A DNA stretch of 64,000 nt from Hyphomicrobiales bacterium (GTDB taxonomy: Bacteria; Pseudomonadota; Alphaproteobacteria; Rhizobiales; Beijerinckiaceae), in contig CAKNFJ010000001.1 of assembly GCA_930633495.1 (NCBI GenBank), positions 5,078,541 through 5,142,540 on the forward strand, given 5' to 3'. A model generated the notes under the pieces. That model was given only the letters and a program-made list of their open reading frames with translations, did no database searches and was not told where the DNA came from. This document shows positions 29,599 to 40,598 of the stretch, piece after piece; within the stretch, counting starts at the first letter, position 1, and every line of letters begins with the position of its first letter. A program made the position numbers and the translations under genes.

Positions 29599-30605
29599 CT
29601 GTCGAAACCGACCTTGTCGACGAGATCGGCCGCGGGCTTGCGCTGCTTGGCGACATCGGAGAGCGGCAGCTTGTCCGGCGTGACGGTGCCGAGCAGCTTC
29701 ACCGCGGCCGAATCGGTGACGGCGGCGTTGACCGGGAACTCGAAATTGCCGTTGGCGTAGAGGGCCTGCGCCTTTTCGCCGAGCATGTATTCGATCAGCT
29801 TGACGGCGTTGTCCTTGTTCGGCGCGTTCTTGGCCAGCGCCGCAGCCGAGACGTTCACATGGGTGCCGCCATTGGCGAAGGTGGTCTTGAGCGGCTTGAT
29901 CGCGTCGAACCAGCCCTTCTGCTCATTCTTCGCCTGGCTCATCAGGCCGATATAGTAGGTGTTGATCACGGCGACGTCGCAGAGGCCGGACTGGATGTCG
30001 CGCGCGACGTCGCGATCGCCGCCGCCGGGCTTGCGGGCCGCATTGGCGCGCAACGCCTTGAGATAGGACTCCGCCTTCTCCGGGCCGTTATGGGCGATGT
30101 AGGCCGCGAAGAACGCGTTGTTGTAGGGGTGCTGGCCGGCGCGGATGCAGAACTTGCCCTTCCACTTCGGATCGGCGAGTTCCTCATAGGTGATCGAATC
30201 CTGCGCGACGCGGTCCTTCGAGGCGACGACGATGCGGGCCCGCTTGGTCAGGGTGACCCAGTTGTTGTCCGGGCGAAGCTGCGAGGGGACGATCTTGTCC
30301 ACGGTCTGCGACTTGATCGGCTGGGTGATGCCGGCGTCGACCGCGGCGTTGATCTCGCCGACATCGACCACGAGCATGACGTCGGCCGGGCTGTTGGCAC
30401 CTTCCGCGCGGATGCGCTCCTGCAGGCCGTCCTTCAGGAAGACGGCGTTGACCTTGATGCCGGTGTCCTTGGTGAAAGCTTCCAGCGCCGGGTTGAGCAG
30501 GGCGGGCTCACGCGTCGTGTAGAGATTGACTTCCTGGGCGAGGGCCGGAACGGCCAGCAGGCAGGACGACAGCGCCAGGGCATGGAGATGTGATTTTCCG
30601 ATCAT
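29595..30605 (-). CDS. fbpA: Ferric-iron ABC transporter substrate-binding protein
   Basis: The 336-residue protein has a signal peptide (ending ALA) and the FbpA/FutA-type fold. The mature start EVNLYTTREPALLNPAL, the WKGKFCIRAGQHPYNNAF segment and VAVINTYYIGLMSQAKNE (a Tyr pair typical of Fe ligands) point to ferric iron. It captures Fe(III) in the periplasm for the coupled permease. An AT-rich upstream region with direct repeats (30707-30728) and a palindrome (30733-30745) may carry iron control. Not distinguished: free iron versus a chelate. Confidence 0.88.
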   Translation of the reverse strand: MIGKSHLHALALSSCLLAVPALAQEVNLYTTREPALLNPALEAFTKDTGIKVNAVFLKDGLQERIRAEGANSPADVMLVVDVGEINAAVDAGITQPIKSQTVDKIVPSQLRPDNNWVTLTKRARIVVASKDRVAQDSITYEELADPKWKGKFCIRAGQHPYNNAFFAAYIAHNGPEKAESYLKALRANAARKPGGGDRDVARDIQSGLCDVAVINTYYIGLMSQAKNEQKGWFDAIKPLKTTFANGGTHVNVSAAALAKNAPNKDNAVKLIEYMLGEKAQALYANGNFEFPVNAAVTDSAAVKLLGTVTPDKLPLSDVAKQRKPAADLVDKVGFDS

Positions 30606-30706
30606 TCTTAGGCTCCGTCGGTTGGGGCGCCAGAAGCGCGACGCGCGAGCGTTAAAGCGCCGCCGATGGAGCTGTCAATAAAATCGTCCTTTCAAATCAG
30701 TGTGTT

Positions 30707-30745
30707 ATTGCAGTTCTATTACAGTTCTTCTTTTGACTAATTCAA
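30707..30745 (-). promoter_or_regulatory. Tandem 11-bp repeats and palindrome upstream of fbpAB
   Basis: On the minus strand AGAACTGTAAT-AGAACTGCAAT is a tandem repeat (10/11 identical, 30728-30707), preceded by TTGA-ATTAG-TCAA (30745-30733), a perfect 4-5-4 inverted repeat. The setting, an AT-rich island 100-140 bp upstream of an iron importer, suggests an iron-responsive site, but it does not match the Irr or RirA consensus well enough to name. Confidence 0.45.
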
Positions 30746-30828
30746 ATATCAAAGCCATCGCTTTGGAAATACGGGAGGATTCTGCGGCCCGACAGTCGTG
30801 GCTCTTTCGTCTGGGCGTGACTCGAGCG

Positions 30829-31902
30829 TCAGGGTGACGCAGTCGTGATCGGGATCAACCGCACCGGGGTGTGCGCGCCCGGCCCCAGAGAACCGCGCAG
30901 CACGGCATCGCTGGCGACGGCGTCGTCCTGCAGGCGCGCCTCCCGCACCCGCATCTGCCGGCGCAGGCTGCCGGCCGCGGCCTCCATGCGCGAAATGCCG
31001 ACCCGTTCGTCGATCTGCTGGCGCTGCCCGCTGGTCAGCTCCGGCGCCGTCCGGAAATCGCGGAAGTCGCGCCGGCTGTAGGGCCAGCTCGATCCTCCGG
31101 TGAACGTTGCGACCTTGCCGTCGAGAACGACGCTGTCGCCCGGGCGCAAGGTGATGTCCCGCAGAAGCGAGACGCGCCGTTCCCCCGTCTGGACGATGGC
31201 GGGACGGCATGCGGGATCAGCCGCCTTCTCATGGCTGTAGGCCATCGGCAGCGCCGCATAGCGCTGGCCGTCGGCTGCCACGGCGTTCTCGATGCCGCCC
31301 GCACCGGCCGGCACGCGAAAGACCTTGACCGGGATGCCGGGGTTCGCGGCCTTGCAGAGCGCCTCATGCGCGCCGGCATCGCTGGCCTTGCCGAGATAGC
31401 CGATCGGGGCGTGGAAGCCGTCGCAAAGCCGCACGCAGAACGTCTGGGCATTGCTTGACGGGACCGTGGCGAGGCCCGCTTCCGCGGGCTTGCGCTGCCG
31501 CGCCGCCGTCTTCTGCGCGCGCTTGAAGGGATTGAGCTCGACCGGCGGATGCGCGATGCGCCCGTTCGGCTGCATCTGCAGCAGCGAGGAGCGGGAGCCT
31601 TGGACCGCAGGCGCGTAGGCGTAGGCATTGGCGCGGGAGGCGGTCTGGAAGCCGTTTTGCGTAGGCGCGCGCCCGGCCCGGCGTGCCGCTTCCTCGAGAA
31701 AGAACGAGCGGATTCCGGCATCGTCTTCAGCCTGGACCAGCGAAGCCGTGAGCACCATGCCGCCGGAGCCGATGGCGAGACCGAGGAACGCAGCCGCAGC
31801 CCAGCGACCGGTGCTGGACCGGCGCTCGGTCCTGCTGCCGACCGCAACGATTTCGCCGTCACGGGAATGTGCCGGTATGGGAACCTCACGGACGCGCAAC
31901 AT
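30829..31902 (-). CDS. DUF2865 protein
   Basis: A 357-residue protein with a cytosolic N-terminal stretch (about 30 residues), one membrane helix (about 34-56) and a periplasmic domain. The DUF2865 core is the Cys-containing stretch FCVRLCDGFHAPIGYL, then ALCKAANPGIPVKVF and a final CRPAIVQTG region. The family is nearly confined to Hyphomicrobiales and has no known function, though the FCVRLCDG motif resembles cell-envelope proteins with SPOR-like neighbours. No operon partner is evident; the gene stands alone upstream of fbpA. Confidence 0.8.
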   Translation of the reverse strand: MLRVREVPIPAHSRDGEIVAVGSRTERRSSTGRWAAAAFLGLAIGSGGMVLTASLVQAEDDAGIRSFFLEEAARRAGRAPTQNGFQTASRANAYAYAPAVQGSRSSLLQMQPNGRIAHPPVELNPFKRAQKTAARQRKPAEAGLATVPSSNAQTFCVRLCDGFHAPIGYLGKASDAGAHEALCKAANPGIPVKVFRVPAGAGGIENAVAADGQRYAALPMAYSHEKAADPACRPAIVQTGERRVSLLRDITLRPGDSVVLDGKVATFTGGSSWPYSRRDFRDFRTAPELTSGQRQQIDERVGISRMEAAAGSLRRQMRVREARLQDDAVASDAVLRGSLGPGAHTPVRLIPITTASP

Positions 31903-32046
31903 CGCGCTACTCCAACCTACGCTTGTCCACCTGTCCGCCGCTTGTTTTGCGTAATTTACGTTTCGTTAAGATTCAACGTTTTTGCCGAGGTTCGCGCGGC
32001 AAACGCTTGGAATGCTTAACGACTGGACGGGAGGTTGCGCGGGCGA

Positions 32047-32457
32047 TCAGAGGACCGCGAGCAGGATGCCGACCCACATGCCGAAGAGCGCGACGATGCC
32101 GACGCCGTAGACCACGCCGCGCAGCGGCAGCTTGTTGGGCCCGACATGGATGAGCGTGTGAACGACGCGGGTGGCGACATAGAGCCAGGCCAGAAGCACC
32201 ATCACATGGCCGGTCGCGCCGACTTCCATCGCAAGCATGATGAGCGCGAAGAAGACGACCGGCGTCTCGAACTGGTTCGAGAAGTTCGCAGCGGCGAGGC
32301 GCGCGGGCAGGGGGTAGCGCTCGGTGGACACCGAGACGTCGTCCGCCTTGACCGCGCCGGAGGCGAAAGCGTCCTTGCGACGCAGCATCAGGATGACGGC
32401 GACGACGAAGATCCAGAAGATCATCGCCAGCGTCGGATAGATCAGCTTGAGCGTCAT
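32047..32457 (-). CDS. MAPEG-family membrane protein
   Basis: A 136-residue protein with four membrane helices and MAPEG features: RLAAANFSNQFETPVVFFAL holds the N-Q-E-P signature, followed by WLYVATRVVHTLIHVG. MAPEG proteins in eukaryotes handle glutathione and eicosanoids; bacterial members of this branch are not characterised. A short gap (70 bp) separates it from guaB on the same strand, so guaB transcripts may extend into it. Confidence 0.88.
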   Translation of the reverse strand: MTLKLIYPTLAMIFWIFVVAVILMLRRKDAFASGAVKADDVSVSTERYPLPARLAAANFSNQFETPVVFFALIMLAMEVGATGHVMVLLAWLYVATRVVHTLIHVGPNKLPLRGVVYGVGIVALFGMWVGILLAVL

Positions 32458-32527
32458 GATGCGAGTCGCCTCGTGTCGGCACCGGCCCGGATGAGTCGGG
32501 CCAGTGCTGCACGAAGCCGGGACCGAC

Positions 32528-34099
<1,572 letters not shown>

Positions 34100-34202
34100 T
34101 TAGCATGCGCGCGTTGCCTTCGCTAGTGCGCCGGGCGGGATTCTTTTGCAGTGCGGAAACGGCGCTGGCGCATGGCTGCGCCGTTTCTGTCCGGTAGTAG
34201 GT

Positions 34203-34529
34203 TCAGCGGGCCGGGTGTTTCGAGACGAACCCCGCTGGTGCGTCAGGAGCGACGCCGAAGCAGCCCGCCGAGAACATCGTCGTTCCGGCCGCGTTTGCGA
34301 GCCGTTCGCAATCGAACTGGCGCATGCAGTTGTTGTAGCGGATGTTGTCGCCATAGCCCTGCGGCGCGGATTTGTATTCGCAGCCCGCCTGCCAATCGGT
34401 CGATGCCGCGGCGGCCGGTGCCGCCGGGGCGGCCGCATAGGCCAAGCCCGTGAAGAGCGCCAGCGCGGCCAGCCGCATGCCGGTCGAAGCCCGGCGGGAA
34501 ACGGTAGAAACGTTCAACGTATCGATCAT
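34203..34529 (-). CDS. Small exported Cys-containing protein
   Basis: An ATG at 34529 gives 108 residues with a signal peptide (hydrophobic core LAALALFTGLAYAA, cleavage near AAA-AST). The mature part has four Cys (AGCEYKSAP, NNCMRQFDCERL, SAGCFGVAP), enough for two disulfides. I do not recognise the family. Longer readings upstream lack a ribosome site and would bury the signal. It lies alone between guaB (same strand) and the divergent MFS gene. Confidence 0.55.
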   Translation of the reverse strand: MIDTLNVSTVSRRASTGMRLAALALFTGLAYAAAPAAPAAAASTDWQAGCEYKSAPQGYGDNIRYNNCMRQFDCERLANAAGTTMFSAGCFGVAPDAPAGFVSKHPAR

Positions 34530-34819
34530 CGTCAGCGTCTCCGGGAGTTGCGACGCGCGCCCCTCGCGCCGATCCGGATCTCTGCCGGACACCAGAAAGA
34601 TGGTGCCACCCTGTCGCCTGTAGCAGTGAGGCAGGCGCATGGCGGGTGCGTGTTTCGAGGATGGGCATAAAGTCGGCGCATAGCGGAAGCGCGTCTGAGG
34701 CGCGTGAAACGGCCGGAAATCGCAAGGCCGCCTCTCGTCATGCCGCATCGCTGACATTAATAGCCTAGCTTATGATTTCCACGCGCCCTGCATCATCGTG
34801 AGGGCGAAAGGTCACAGCC

Positions 34820-36259
34820 TTGCAACGCGCCAAACTGCTCCCGCTCATCGTCGCCTGCGCGCTGTTCATGGAGAACACGGACTCCACCGTGATCGCCACC
34901 TCCCTGCCGGCGATCGCGAAATCGCTCGGCGAGGACCCGATCGCGCTGAAGCTCGCGCTGACCTCCTATCTCGTCAGCCTCGCCGTCTTCATCCCGATCT
35001 CGGGCTGGATGGCCGACCGTTTCGGCGCGCGCACGATCTTCCGTTCGGCGCTCTGCGTCTTCATGTTCGGCTCGGTGCTTTGCGCGATGTCGAACTCGCT
35101 CGCCGCCTTCGTCGGGGCGCGCTTCATCCAGGGCATGGGCGGCGCCATGATGGTCCCGGTCGGACGTCTCGTCATCCTGCGCAGCGTCTCGAAATCCGAG
35201 ATCGTCGGGGCGCTGGCCTATCTGACGGTTCCGGCACTGGTCGGGCCGGTGGTCGGGCCGCCTCTGGGCGGCTTCATCACCACCTATTTCGACTGGCGCT
35301 GGATCTTCTTCATCAACATTCCGATCGGCCTCGTCGGCATCGTGCTGTCGAGCCTGTTCTTCGAGGATATCCGCGAGGAGGACGTCGCGCCGCTCGACGT
35401 GAAGGGTTTCCTGCTCTCGTCCTTCGGCTTCGCCAGCCTGATGCTCGGACTGGCGACGGGCGGGCGCCATCTCGTGCCGGAGGCGGTCTCCTATGGCTGC
35501 GTGCTGCTCGGGGCGGCAGCTCTCACCGCCTATTGGTTTCACGCCCGGCGCATCCCTTATCCGGTGCTCAACCTCTCCCTTTTCCGGATCCCGACCTTTC
35601 GCATCGGGGTGATCGGCGGCTCGATCTTCCGTGTCGGAATCGGCGCGATTCCGTTCCTGCTGCCACTGATGCTGCAGCTCGGATTCGGGCTCGACCCGCT
35701 GCATTCGGGACTGATCACCTTCGTCTCGGCGGCCGGCGCTCTGGTCATGAAGACGTTGGCGAAGACCATCCTCGCGCGCTTCGGCTTCCGGCGCGTGCTG
35801 ACGGTCAATGCCGTGATCGGCGCGGCCTTCCTGGCGGCATCCGGCCTGTTCACCCCGACCACGCCTTACGCGATCATGCTGTCCGTGCTGCTGGTCGGCG
35901 GCTGCTTCCGCTCGTTGCAGTTCACCGGCATCAACGCCTTGAGCTATGCCGACGTCTCCAACAGGGAGATGTCGAGTGCGACCAGCATGTCGAGCGTCGC
36001 CCAGCAGCTTTCGCTCAGCCTCGGCGTCACCATCGGCGCCTTCGCGCTGGAAAGCGTGAACGCATTCCATGGCGGCCGGGCGCTGGCGGCGGGCGATTTC
36101 TGGCCCGCTTTCGCGCTGGTCGGGCTGGTGTCGGCCTCGTCGGCGCTGTGGATGATGCAGCTGGCTCCCGATGCGGGCGCCGAGGTCTCGGGCCATGTTC
36201 CGGTCAGTGCCCGCAAGGTCACCGCCGAGGCGCTCGCCGACCAGAAGTCGCTCGATTAG
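34820..36259 (+). CDS. MFS drug exporter, DHA2 (14-TM) family
   Basis: The 479-residue protein starts at a TTG (34820) with AAAGG upstream. It has about 14 membrane helices and DHA2 hallmarks: ENTDSTVIATSLPAIAKSLG in helix 1 (motif D1-like), GWMADRFGARTIF (motif A) and PALVGPVVGPPLGGFI (motif C, the antiporter motif). It should be a proton-driven exporter of small molecules at the inner membrane. No TetR or MarR regulator adjoins, so the substrate cannot be guessed from context. Confidence 0.88.
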   Translation: MQRAKLLPLIVACALFMENTDSTVIATSLPAIAKSLGEDPIALKLALTSYLVSLAVFIPISGWMADRFGARTIFRSALCVFMFGSVLCAMSNSLAAFVGARFIQGMGGAMMVPVGRLVILRSVSKSEIVGALAYLTVPALVGPVVGPPLGGFITTYFDWRWIFFINIPIGLVGIVLSSLFFEDIREEDVAPLDVKGFLLSSFGFASLMLGLATGGRHLVPEAVSYGCVLLGAAALTAYWFHARRIPYPVLNLSLFRIPTFRIGVIGGSIFRVGIGAIPFLLPLMLQLGFGLDPLHSGLITFVSAAGALVMKTLAKTILARFGFRRVLTVNAVIGAAFLAASGLFTPTTPYAIMLSVLLVGGCFRSLQFTGINALSYADVSNREMSSATSMSSVAQQLSLSLGVTIGAFALESVNAFHGGRALAAGDFWPAFALVGLVSASSALWMMQLAPDAGAEVSGHVPVSARKVTAEALADQKSLD

Positions 36260-36295
36260 CTTGCCTCATCCGGGCGCTTGCCGCAGGGTCAGTGC

Positions 36296-36916
36296 ATGCA
36301 AGCTGCACCGGCTCCCGCGGATGAGATGCGCTACACGCTCTGCGTCGGCAATGGCACGGCCCGGCTCAAGCTCGCCGAAACCGAATTGACGCTCAACGAC
36401 GAAGGCATAGCCTACGAACTCGATGGCCGGTCCGGCCTCAGGCCCTTCGCCAAGCTGCTCGCCCTCCGCCTGCAAGCGGTCAATGGTGGGCCGCGGGCGC
36501 CCTGGGAGGCGCTGGCCGAACTGTCCTTCTCGGGCGGCCGGCCACTCTTCGTCCATTCGAGCAGCCCCTGGGGCGTCGACGATCCGCAGCGGGATGCCGT
36601 CTTCATCGCCTTCATCGAAGATCTGCACCGGCGCCTGCTTGCAGGCGGTCACGGTCAGGTCGCGTTCCGGCGCGGCATTCCGGAGGGGCGCCACCGCTTC
36701 CTGGTCGGCGTCGCGCTCGTCGCGGCCATCCTTTTCGGTGGCGCGGGCTTGCTGGTGCTTTACATCTGGCTCAGCGGCAAGGCCGGCTTCCTCGAAGTCG
36801 CGGGGCCGCTCGTCGGGCTCGGTGGATTCGGCTTCTGGATCTGGAACTCCGTCGCGCGCACCGCGCCGGGCAGCTACGACCCCGGGAGCCTGCCGCGCGA
36901 CATCCTTCCCGAATAA
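36296..36916 (+). CDS. Two-TM protein of unknown function
   Basis: The ATG at 36296 (AGGG 7 nt upstream) gives 206 residues; a TTG at 36278 is also in frame. Residues 1-135 look soluble, with beta-type motifs (TARLKLAETELTLNDEGIAY) and RDAVFIAFIEDLHRRLLAGG. Two hydrophobic helices follow (about 145-167 and 172-193). No family is recognised. It follows the MFS gene by 36 bp and may share its transcript, and is convergent with rlmE. Confidence 0.5.
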   Translation: MQAAPAPADEMRYTLCVGNGTARLKLAETELTLNDEGIAYELDGRSGLRPFAKLLALRLQAVNGGPRAPWEALAELSFSGGRPLFVHSSSPWGVDDPQRDAVFIAFIEDLHRRLLAGGHGQVAFRRGIPEGRHRFLVGVALVAAILFGGAGLLVLYIWLSGKAGFLEVAGPLVGLGGFGFWIWNSVARTAPGSYDPGSLPRDILPE

Positions 36917-36950
36917 CGGCCGTCGAAACGGAGGCGGCAGCCGGACGCGT

Positions 36951-37691
36951 TCAGGCGTCTTCGTCTTCGGGCCGTCGTACCCGCCGATAGCCCGTCGCCA
37001 GGACGTAGAGCTCGGAGGAATCGGCGCGGCTCGCCGCCGGCTTGACGTTGCGCACCGTCGTGAAATCGCGCTTCAGCCCGGTCAGGAGCTCGGCGCTGTC
37101 GCCGCCCTGGAACAGCTTGGCGAGGAAGAAGCCGCCCGGCGCCAGGATGCTGTGGGCGAATTCGACCGCCGCTTCCGCCAGCGCGATGATCTTGAGGTGG
37201 TCGGTCTTCTTGTGGCCGGTGGTGTTGGCGGCCATGTCCGACATCACGCCGTCGGCCGGGCCGCCGAGACGCTCGGTCAGCAGGGCAGGCGCCTCCTCGG
37301 CCATGAAATCGAGCTGGATCAGGTCGACGCCGGGGATCGGGTCGACCGGCAGCAGGTCGATGCCGACGATGCACCCCTTGCCCTGCTCCAGCCCGATCCG
37401 CTTGGCCGCGACCTGGCACCAGCCGCCCGGTGCGCAGCCGAGATCGACGAGGCGCTGGCCGGATTTCAGGAACTTGAAGCGGTCATCCATTTCCTCCAGC
37501 TTGAAGGCGGCGCGGGAGCGATAGCCGAGTTCCTTGGCGCGCTTCACATAGGGATCGTTGAGCTGGCGCTCGAGCCAGAGCTGCGAGGAATGCTTGAGCT
37601 TGCCGGCCTTCTTGACCTTGACGCGCATGTCGCGCGCGCCTGCGGTCGTTTTTCCGCCGCCGGTCTTGCCACCCGATTTTCCGGTCGTCAT
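36951..37691 (-). CDS. rlmE: 23S rRNA (uridine-2552 2'-O)-methyltransferase RlmE/FtsJ
   Basis: A 246-residue SAM-dependent enzyme. A Lys-rich N-terminal tail (residues 1-30) is followed by the FtsJ fold. The K-D-K-E catalytic tetrad is visible: RSRAAFKLEEMD, VMSDMAANTTG, FFLAKLFQGG, and the Glu in DSSELYVLATG. The SAM site reads LVDLGCAPGGWCQVAA. It methylates U2552 of 23S rRNA during late 50S assembly. It lies 10 bp downstream of the ppx/gppA gene, a frequent pairing in Hyphomicrobiales. Confidence 0.95.
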   Translation of the reverse strand: MTTGKSGGKTGGGKTTAGARDMRVKVKKAGKLKHSSQLWLERQLNDPYVKRAKELGYRSRAAFKLEEMDDRFKFLKSGQRLVDLGCAPGGWCQVAAKRIGLEQGKGCIVGIDLLPVDPIPGVDLIQLDFMAEEAPALLTERLGGPADGVMSDMAANTTGHKKTDHLKIIALAEAAVEFAHSILAPGGFFLAKLFQGGDSAELLTGLKRDFTTVRNVKPAASRADSSELYVLATGYRRVRRPEDEDA

Positions 37692-37701
37692 CGACTCAAA
37701 C

Positions 37702-38820
37702 CTATTTCCGCCGCCACCAGGCGCGGTCCTCGTGCATCATGCGCAGCAGGATGCCTTCGCGCAGTCCGCGATCGGCGATCCGGACGCGCTCGCTGGGGAA
37801 GGCGCGGCGGATCGCCTCGAAGATCGCGCAGCCCGCCAGCACCAGATCCGCACGCTCGCGGCCGATGCAGGCATTGGCTGCCCGGGCGGAATAGTCCATG
37901 GCGATCAGCCGGTCGATGACGGCGAGGATATCGCGTTGCTGCATCCACAGCCCGTCGACTTCGCGGCGATCATAGCGCGGCAGGTCGAGATGGATGCCGG
38001 CGACGGTCGTGACCGTTCCCGATGTCCCGAGCAGATGAAAGCCTTTGGCGCTGCGCGCGCCAGCCGCCTTTTTCGCAAAAGGCTCAAGGGCCTGCGTGCA
38101 ATCCCGAACCATTCGCTCGAAGAGCTCGCGGCTGACCTCGATGCCGCCGTAGCGCTCCGCGACCGTGACCACGCCGATCGGCAGCGAAGCCCATTCGCGG
38201 ATGCGGGCGGCCGGGTCTCGCGCCTCGCTGCGTCCGCCCAGCCAGACGATCTCGGTCGAGCCGCCGCCGATGTCGAAGACGATGACGCTTTCCGCCGCCG
38301 GGTCGGTCAGCGCCGCGCAGCCCGAGACCGCGAGTGCCGCCTCGGTCCGCTGGTCGATGATCTCAAGCGAGAGCTCGGCCTCTGCAGCGACGCGGCGGAT
38401 GAAGTCGAGCCCGTTGGTGGCGGCACGACAGGCCTCGGTGGTGACGAGGCGGGCACGGGTCACCCCGCGATTGGCCATCTTGCCGCGACAGATCTTCAGC
38501 GCCTCGACCGCCCGGTCCATCGCCGCATCGGCCAGGCGGCTGCTGGCCGCCAGGCCTTCGCCGAGACGCACGATGCGGGAAAAGGCGTCGACCACCCGGA
38601 AGCCGTGCTGGGCCGGACGCGCGATCAGCAGGCGGCAATTGTTGGTGCCGAGATCGAGCGCCGCATAGGTGACGGTGGGGCGTTGCTGAGGCGCAGCCGG
38701 CGAAAATTCCTTGAAGACCGCGGCAAACGGAGAAGCGCCGGCCCGGTGCGGATCGACGTTGAGTCCTTGCGGCGGCGTCACAGGCGTGACGTCCCGTTGC
38801 TGCCGGTCTTCGACCGCCAC
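37702..38820 (-). CDS. Ppx/GppA-family phosphatase
   Basis: The 372-residue protein starts at a GTG. Following a Pro-rich leader of about 50 residues comes the ASKHA-fold Ppx/GppA domain: [16 protein letters not shown] (phosphate 1 loop) and [16 protein letters not shown] (phosphate 2 loop), with Glu in [10 protein letters not shown]. The long form with a C-terminal HD domain is about 500 residues; this short form matches the exopolyphosphatase-like proteins paired with rlmE in alphaproteobacteria. Its substrate could be polyphosphate or pppGpp. Confidence 0.88.
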   Translation of the reverse strand: MAVEDRQQRDVTPVTPPQGLNVDPHRAGASPFAAVFKEFSPAAPQQRPTVTYAALDLGTNNCRLLIARPAQHGFRVVDAFSRIVRLGEGLAASSRLADAAMDRAVEALKICRGKMANRGVTRARLVTTEACRAATNGLDFIRRVAAEAELSLEIIDQRTEAALAVSGCAALTDPAAESVIVFDIGGGSTEIVWLGGRSEARDPAARIREWASLPIGVVTVAERYGGIEVSRELFERMVRDCTQALEPFAKKAAGARSAKGFHLLGTSGTVTTVAGIHLDLPRYDRREVDGLWMQQRDILAVIDRLIAMDYSARAANACIGRERADLVLAGCAIFEAIRRAFPSERVRIADRGLREGILLRMMHEDRAWWRRK

Positions 38821-39082
38821 CGTTCCAAATCCCTCGACCTGCCCGACACGACGATCCGGCAGGGGCCGCGGCGCCGCGCAGCCTGTTGCTTCACGACGAG
38901 CTAACTACAGCGCAAGCCGCATGCCAAGCAGAACCTTGCCAGCGAAGGGAACCTCGCCGGCGAAGGCCTTGTGCTTCGGGGTTTTTGCTTCTGTCGCCGC
39001 CGGTCTTGCGCGGGAGCGGCGCGATCGGCCAGTGTCCGCCGGGCCGGCATGCCGGCCAGAACAGACAGGGCAGGGATTCGCC

Positions 39083-40585
39083 ATGGCCGCCACACATATC
39101 CTCGCCATCGATCAGGGCACCACCTCGTCGCGCGCGATTCTCTTCGACTCCGCGCTCGCGGTCGTCGCCACGGCCCAGCAGGAGTTCCCCCAGCATTTTC
39201 CGGCCTCCGGCTGGGTCGAGCATGAACCGGAGGATATCTGGGAGAGCGTGCTGGCGACCGCGCGCAAGGCGCTCGCCCAGGCCGGACTGGTTGCGCGCGA
39301 CATCGCCGGAATCGGAATCACCAACCAGCGCGAGACCACGCTGATCTGGGATCGGCGGACCGGCCGCGCGATCCACCGGGCCATCGTCTGGCAAGATCGC
39401 CGCACGGCCCAGGCTTGCGCGAATTTCGTGGCTGCCGGGCATGAAGACCTGGTGGCGGAACGCACCGGCCTGCGCATCGACCCCTATTTTTCCGCCACCA
39501 AGATCGCCTGGCTGCTCGACAATGTGCCCGGTGCACGGCGGCGCGCGGAAGCGGGCGAACTCGCTTTCGGCACCGTCGATTCCTTCCTGCTCTGGCGGCT
39601 GACCGGCGGTTCGGTCCATGCGACCGACGCGTCGAACGCGGCGCGCACCATGCTGTTCGATATCGGCCGGGGGATCTGGGACCCGGAGCTGCTCGCGCTG
39701 TTCGACATTCCGGCTGCAATCCTGCCGGAGGTGCGCGATTGCGCCGCCCATTTCGGCAACACGGCGCCCGAGCTCTTCGGCGCGCCGATCGCGGTGCGCG
39801 GCATCGCCGGCGATCAGCAGGCGGCGACGATCGGGCAGGCCTGCTTCACGCCCGGCATGGTCAAGTCGACCTATGGCACCGGCTGCTTCGCATTGCTCAA
39901 CACCGGCAATACGCCGGTCCGCTCGAAGCACCGCCTGCTCAGCACCATCGCCTATCAGCTCGGCGGCAAGCGCACCTATGCGCTCGAAGGCTCGATCTTC
40001 ATCGCCGGGGCGGCCGTGCAGTGGCTGCGCGACGGCCTCGGCATCATCGAGAAGGCGAGCGATACCGGCCCGCTGGCCGAGGCCGCCGATCCTGAACAGG
40101 ACGTCTATCTCGTGCCGGCCTTCGTCGGGCTGGGAGCCCCGCATTGGGATGCCCATGCGCGCGGGGCGATGTTCGGCCTGACCCGCAATTCCGGGCCGCG
40201 CGAGTTTGCGCGCGCCACGCTCGAAAGCGTCTGCTACCAGACGCTCGACCTGATCGAGGCGATGCATGCCGACTGGCCGGAAGCTGGGCAGGGCGGCCGT
40301 TCGGTGCTCAGGGTCGATGGCGGCATGGTCGCCTCGGACTGGACGATGCAGCGCCTCGCCGACATTCTCGATTTGCCGGTCGACCGGCCGACCGTGCTGG
40401 AGACGACCGCGCTGGGCGCGGCCTATCTGGCCGGGCTCGATGCCGGTGTGCTGCCGGAACCGGAGCGCTTCGCCGATCTGTGGCGGCTCGAACGACGCTT
40501 CTCGCCCGCGATGGCCGCGACGCAACGCGCGCACAAGGTCAAGGGCTGGCATGACGCCGTGAGACGGACGCTGACCGGTGCCTAG
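39083..40585 (+). CDS. glpK: Glycerol kinase
   Basis: The start at 39083, preceded by GGCAGGGA, gives 500 residues, the usual GlpK length. FGGY-kinase motifs are plain: [47 protein letters not shown], and [17 protein letters not shown] near the C-terminus. It phosphorylates glycerol to glycerol-3-phosphate in the cytosol. No facilitator or dehydrogenase gene is next to it, and the DeoR-family regulator at 57400 is 17 kb away, so no glp operon is evident. Confidence 0.95.
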   Translation: MAATHILAIDQGTTSSRAILFDSALAVVATAQQEFPQHFPASGWVEHEPEDIWESVLATARKALAQAGLVARDIAGIGITNQRETTLIWDRRTGRAIHRAIVWQDRRTAQACANFVAAGHEDLVAERTGLRIDPYFSATKIAWLLDNVPGARRRAEAGELAFGTVDSFLLWRLTGGSVHATDASNAARTMLFDIGRGIWDPELLALFDIPAAILPEVRDCAAHFGNTAPELFGAPIAVRGIAGDQQAATIGQACFTPGMVKSTYGTGCFALLNTGNTPVRSKHRLLSTIAYQLGGKRTYALEGSIFIAGAAVQWLRDGLGIIEKASDTGPLAEAADPEQDVYLVPAFVGLGAPHWDAHARGAMFGLTRNSGPREFARATLESVCYQTLDLIEAMHADWPEAGQGGRSVLRVDGGMVASDWTMQRLADILDLPVDRPTVLETTALGAAYLAGLDAGVLPEPERFADLWRLERRFSPAMAATQRAHKVKGWHDAVRRTLTGA

Positions 40586-40598
40586 AGGCCGTTAGGGC

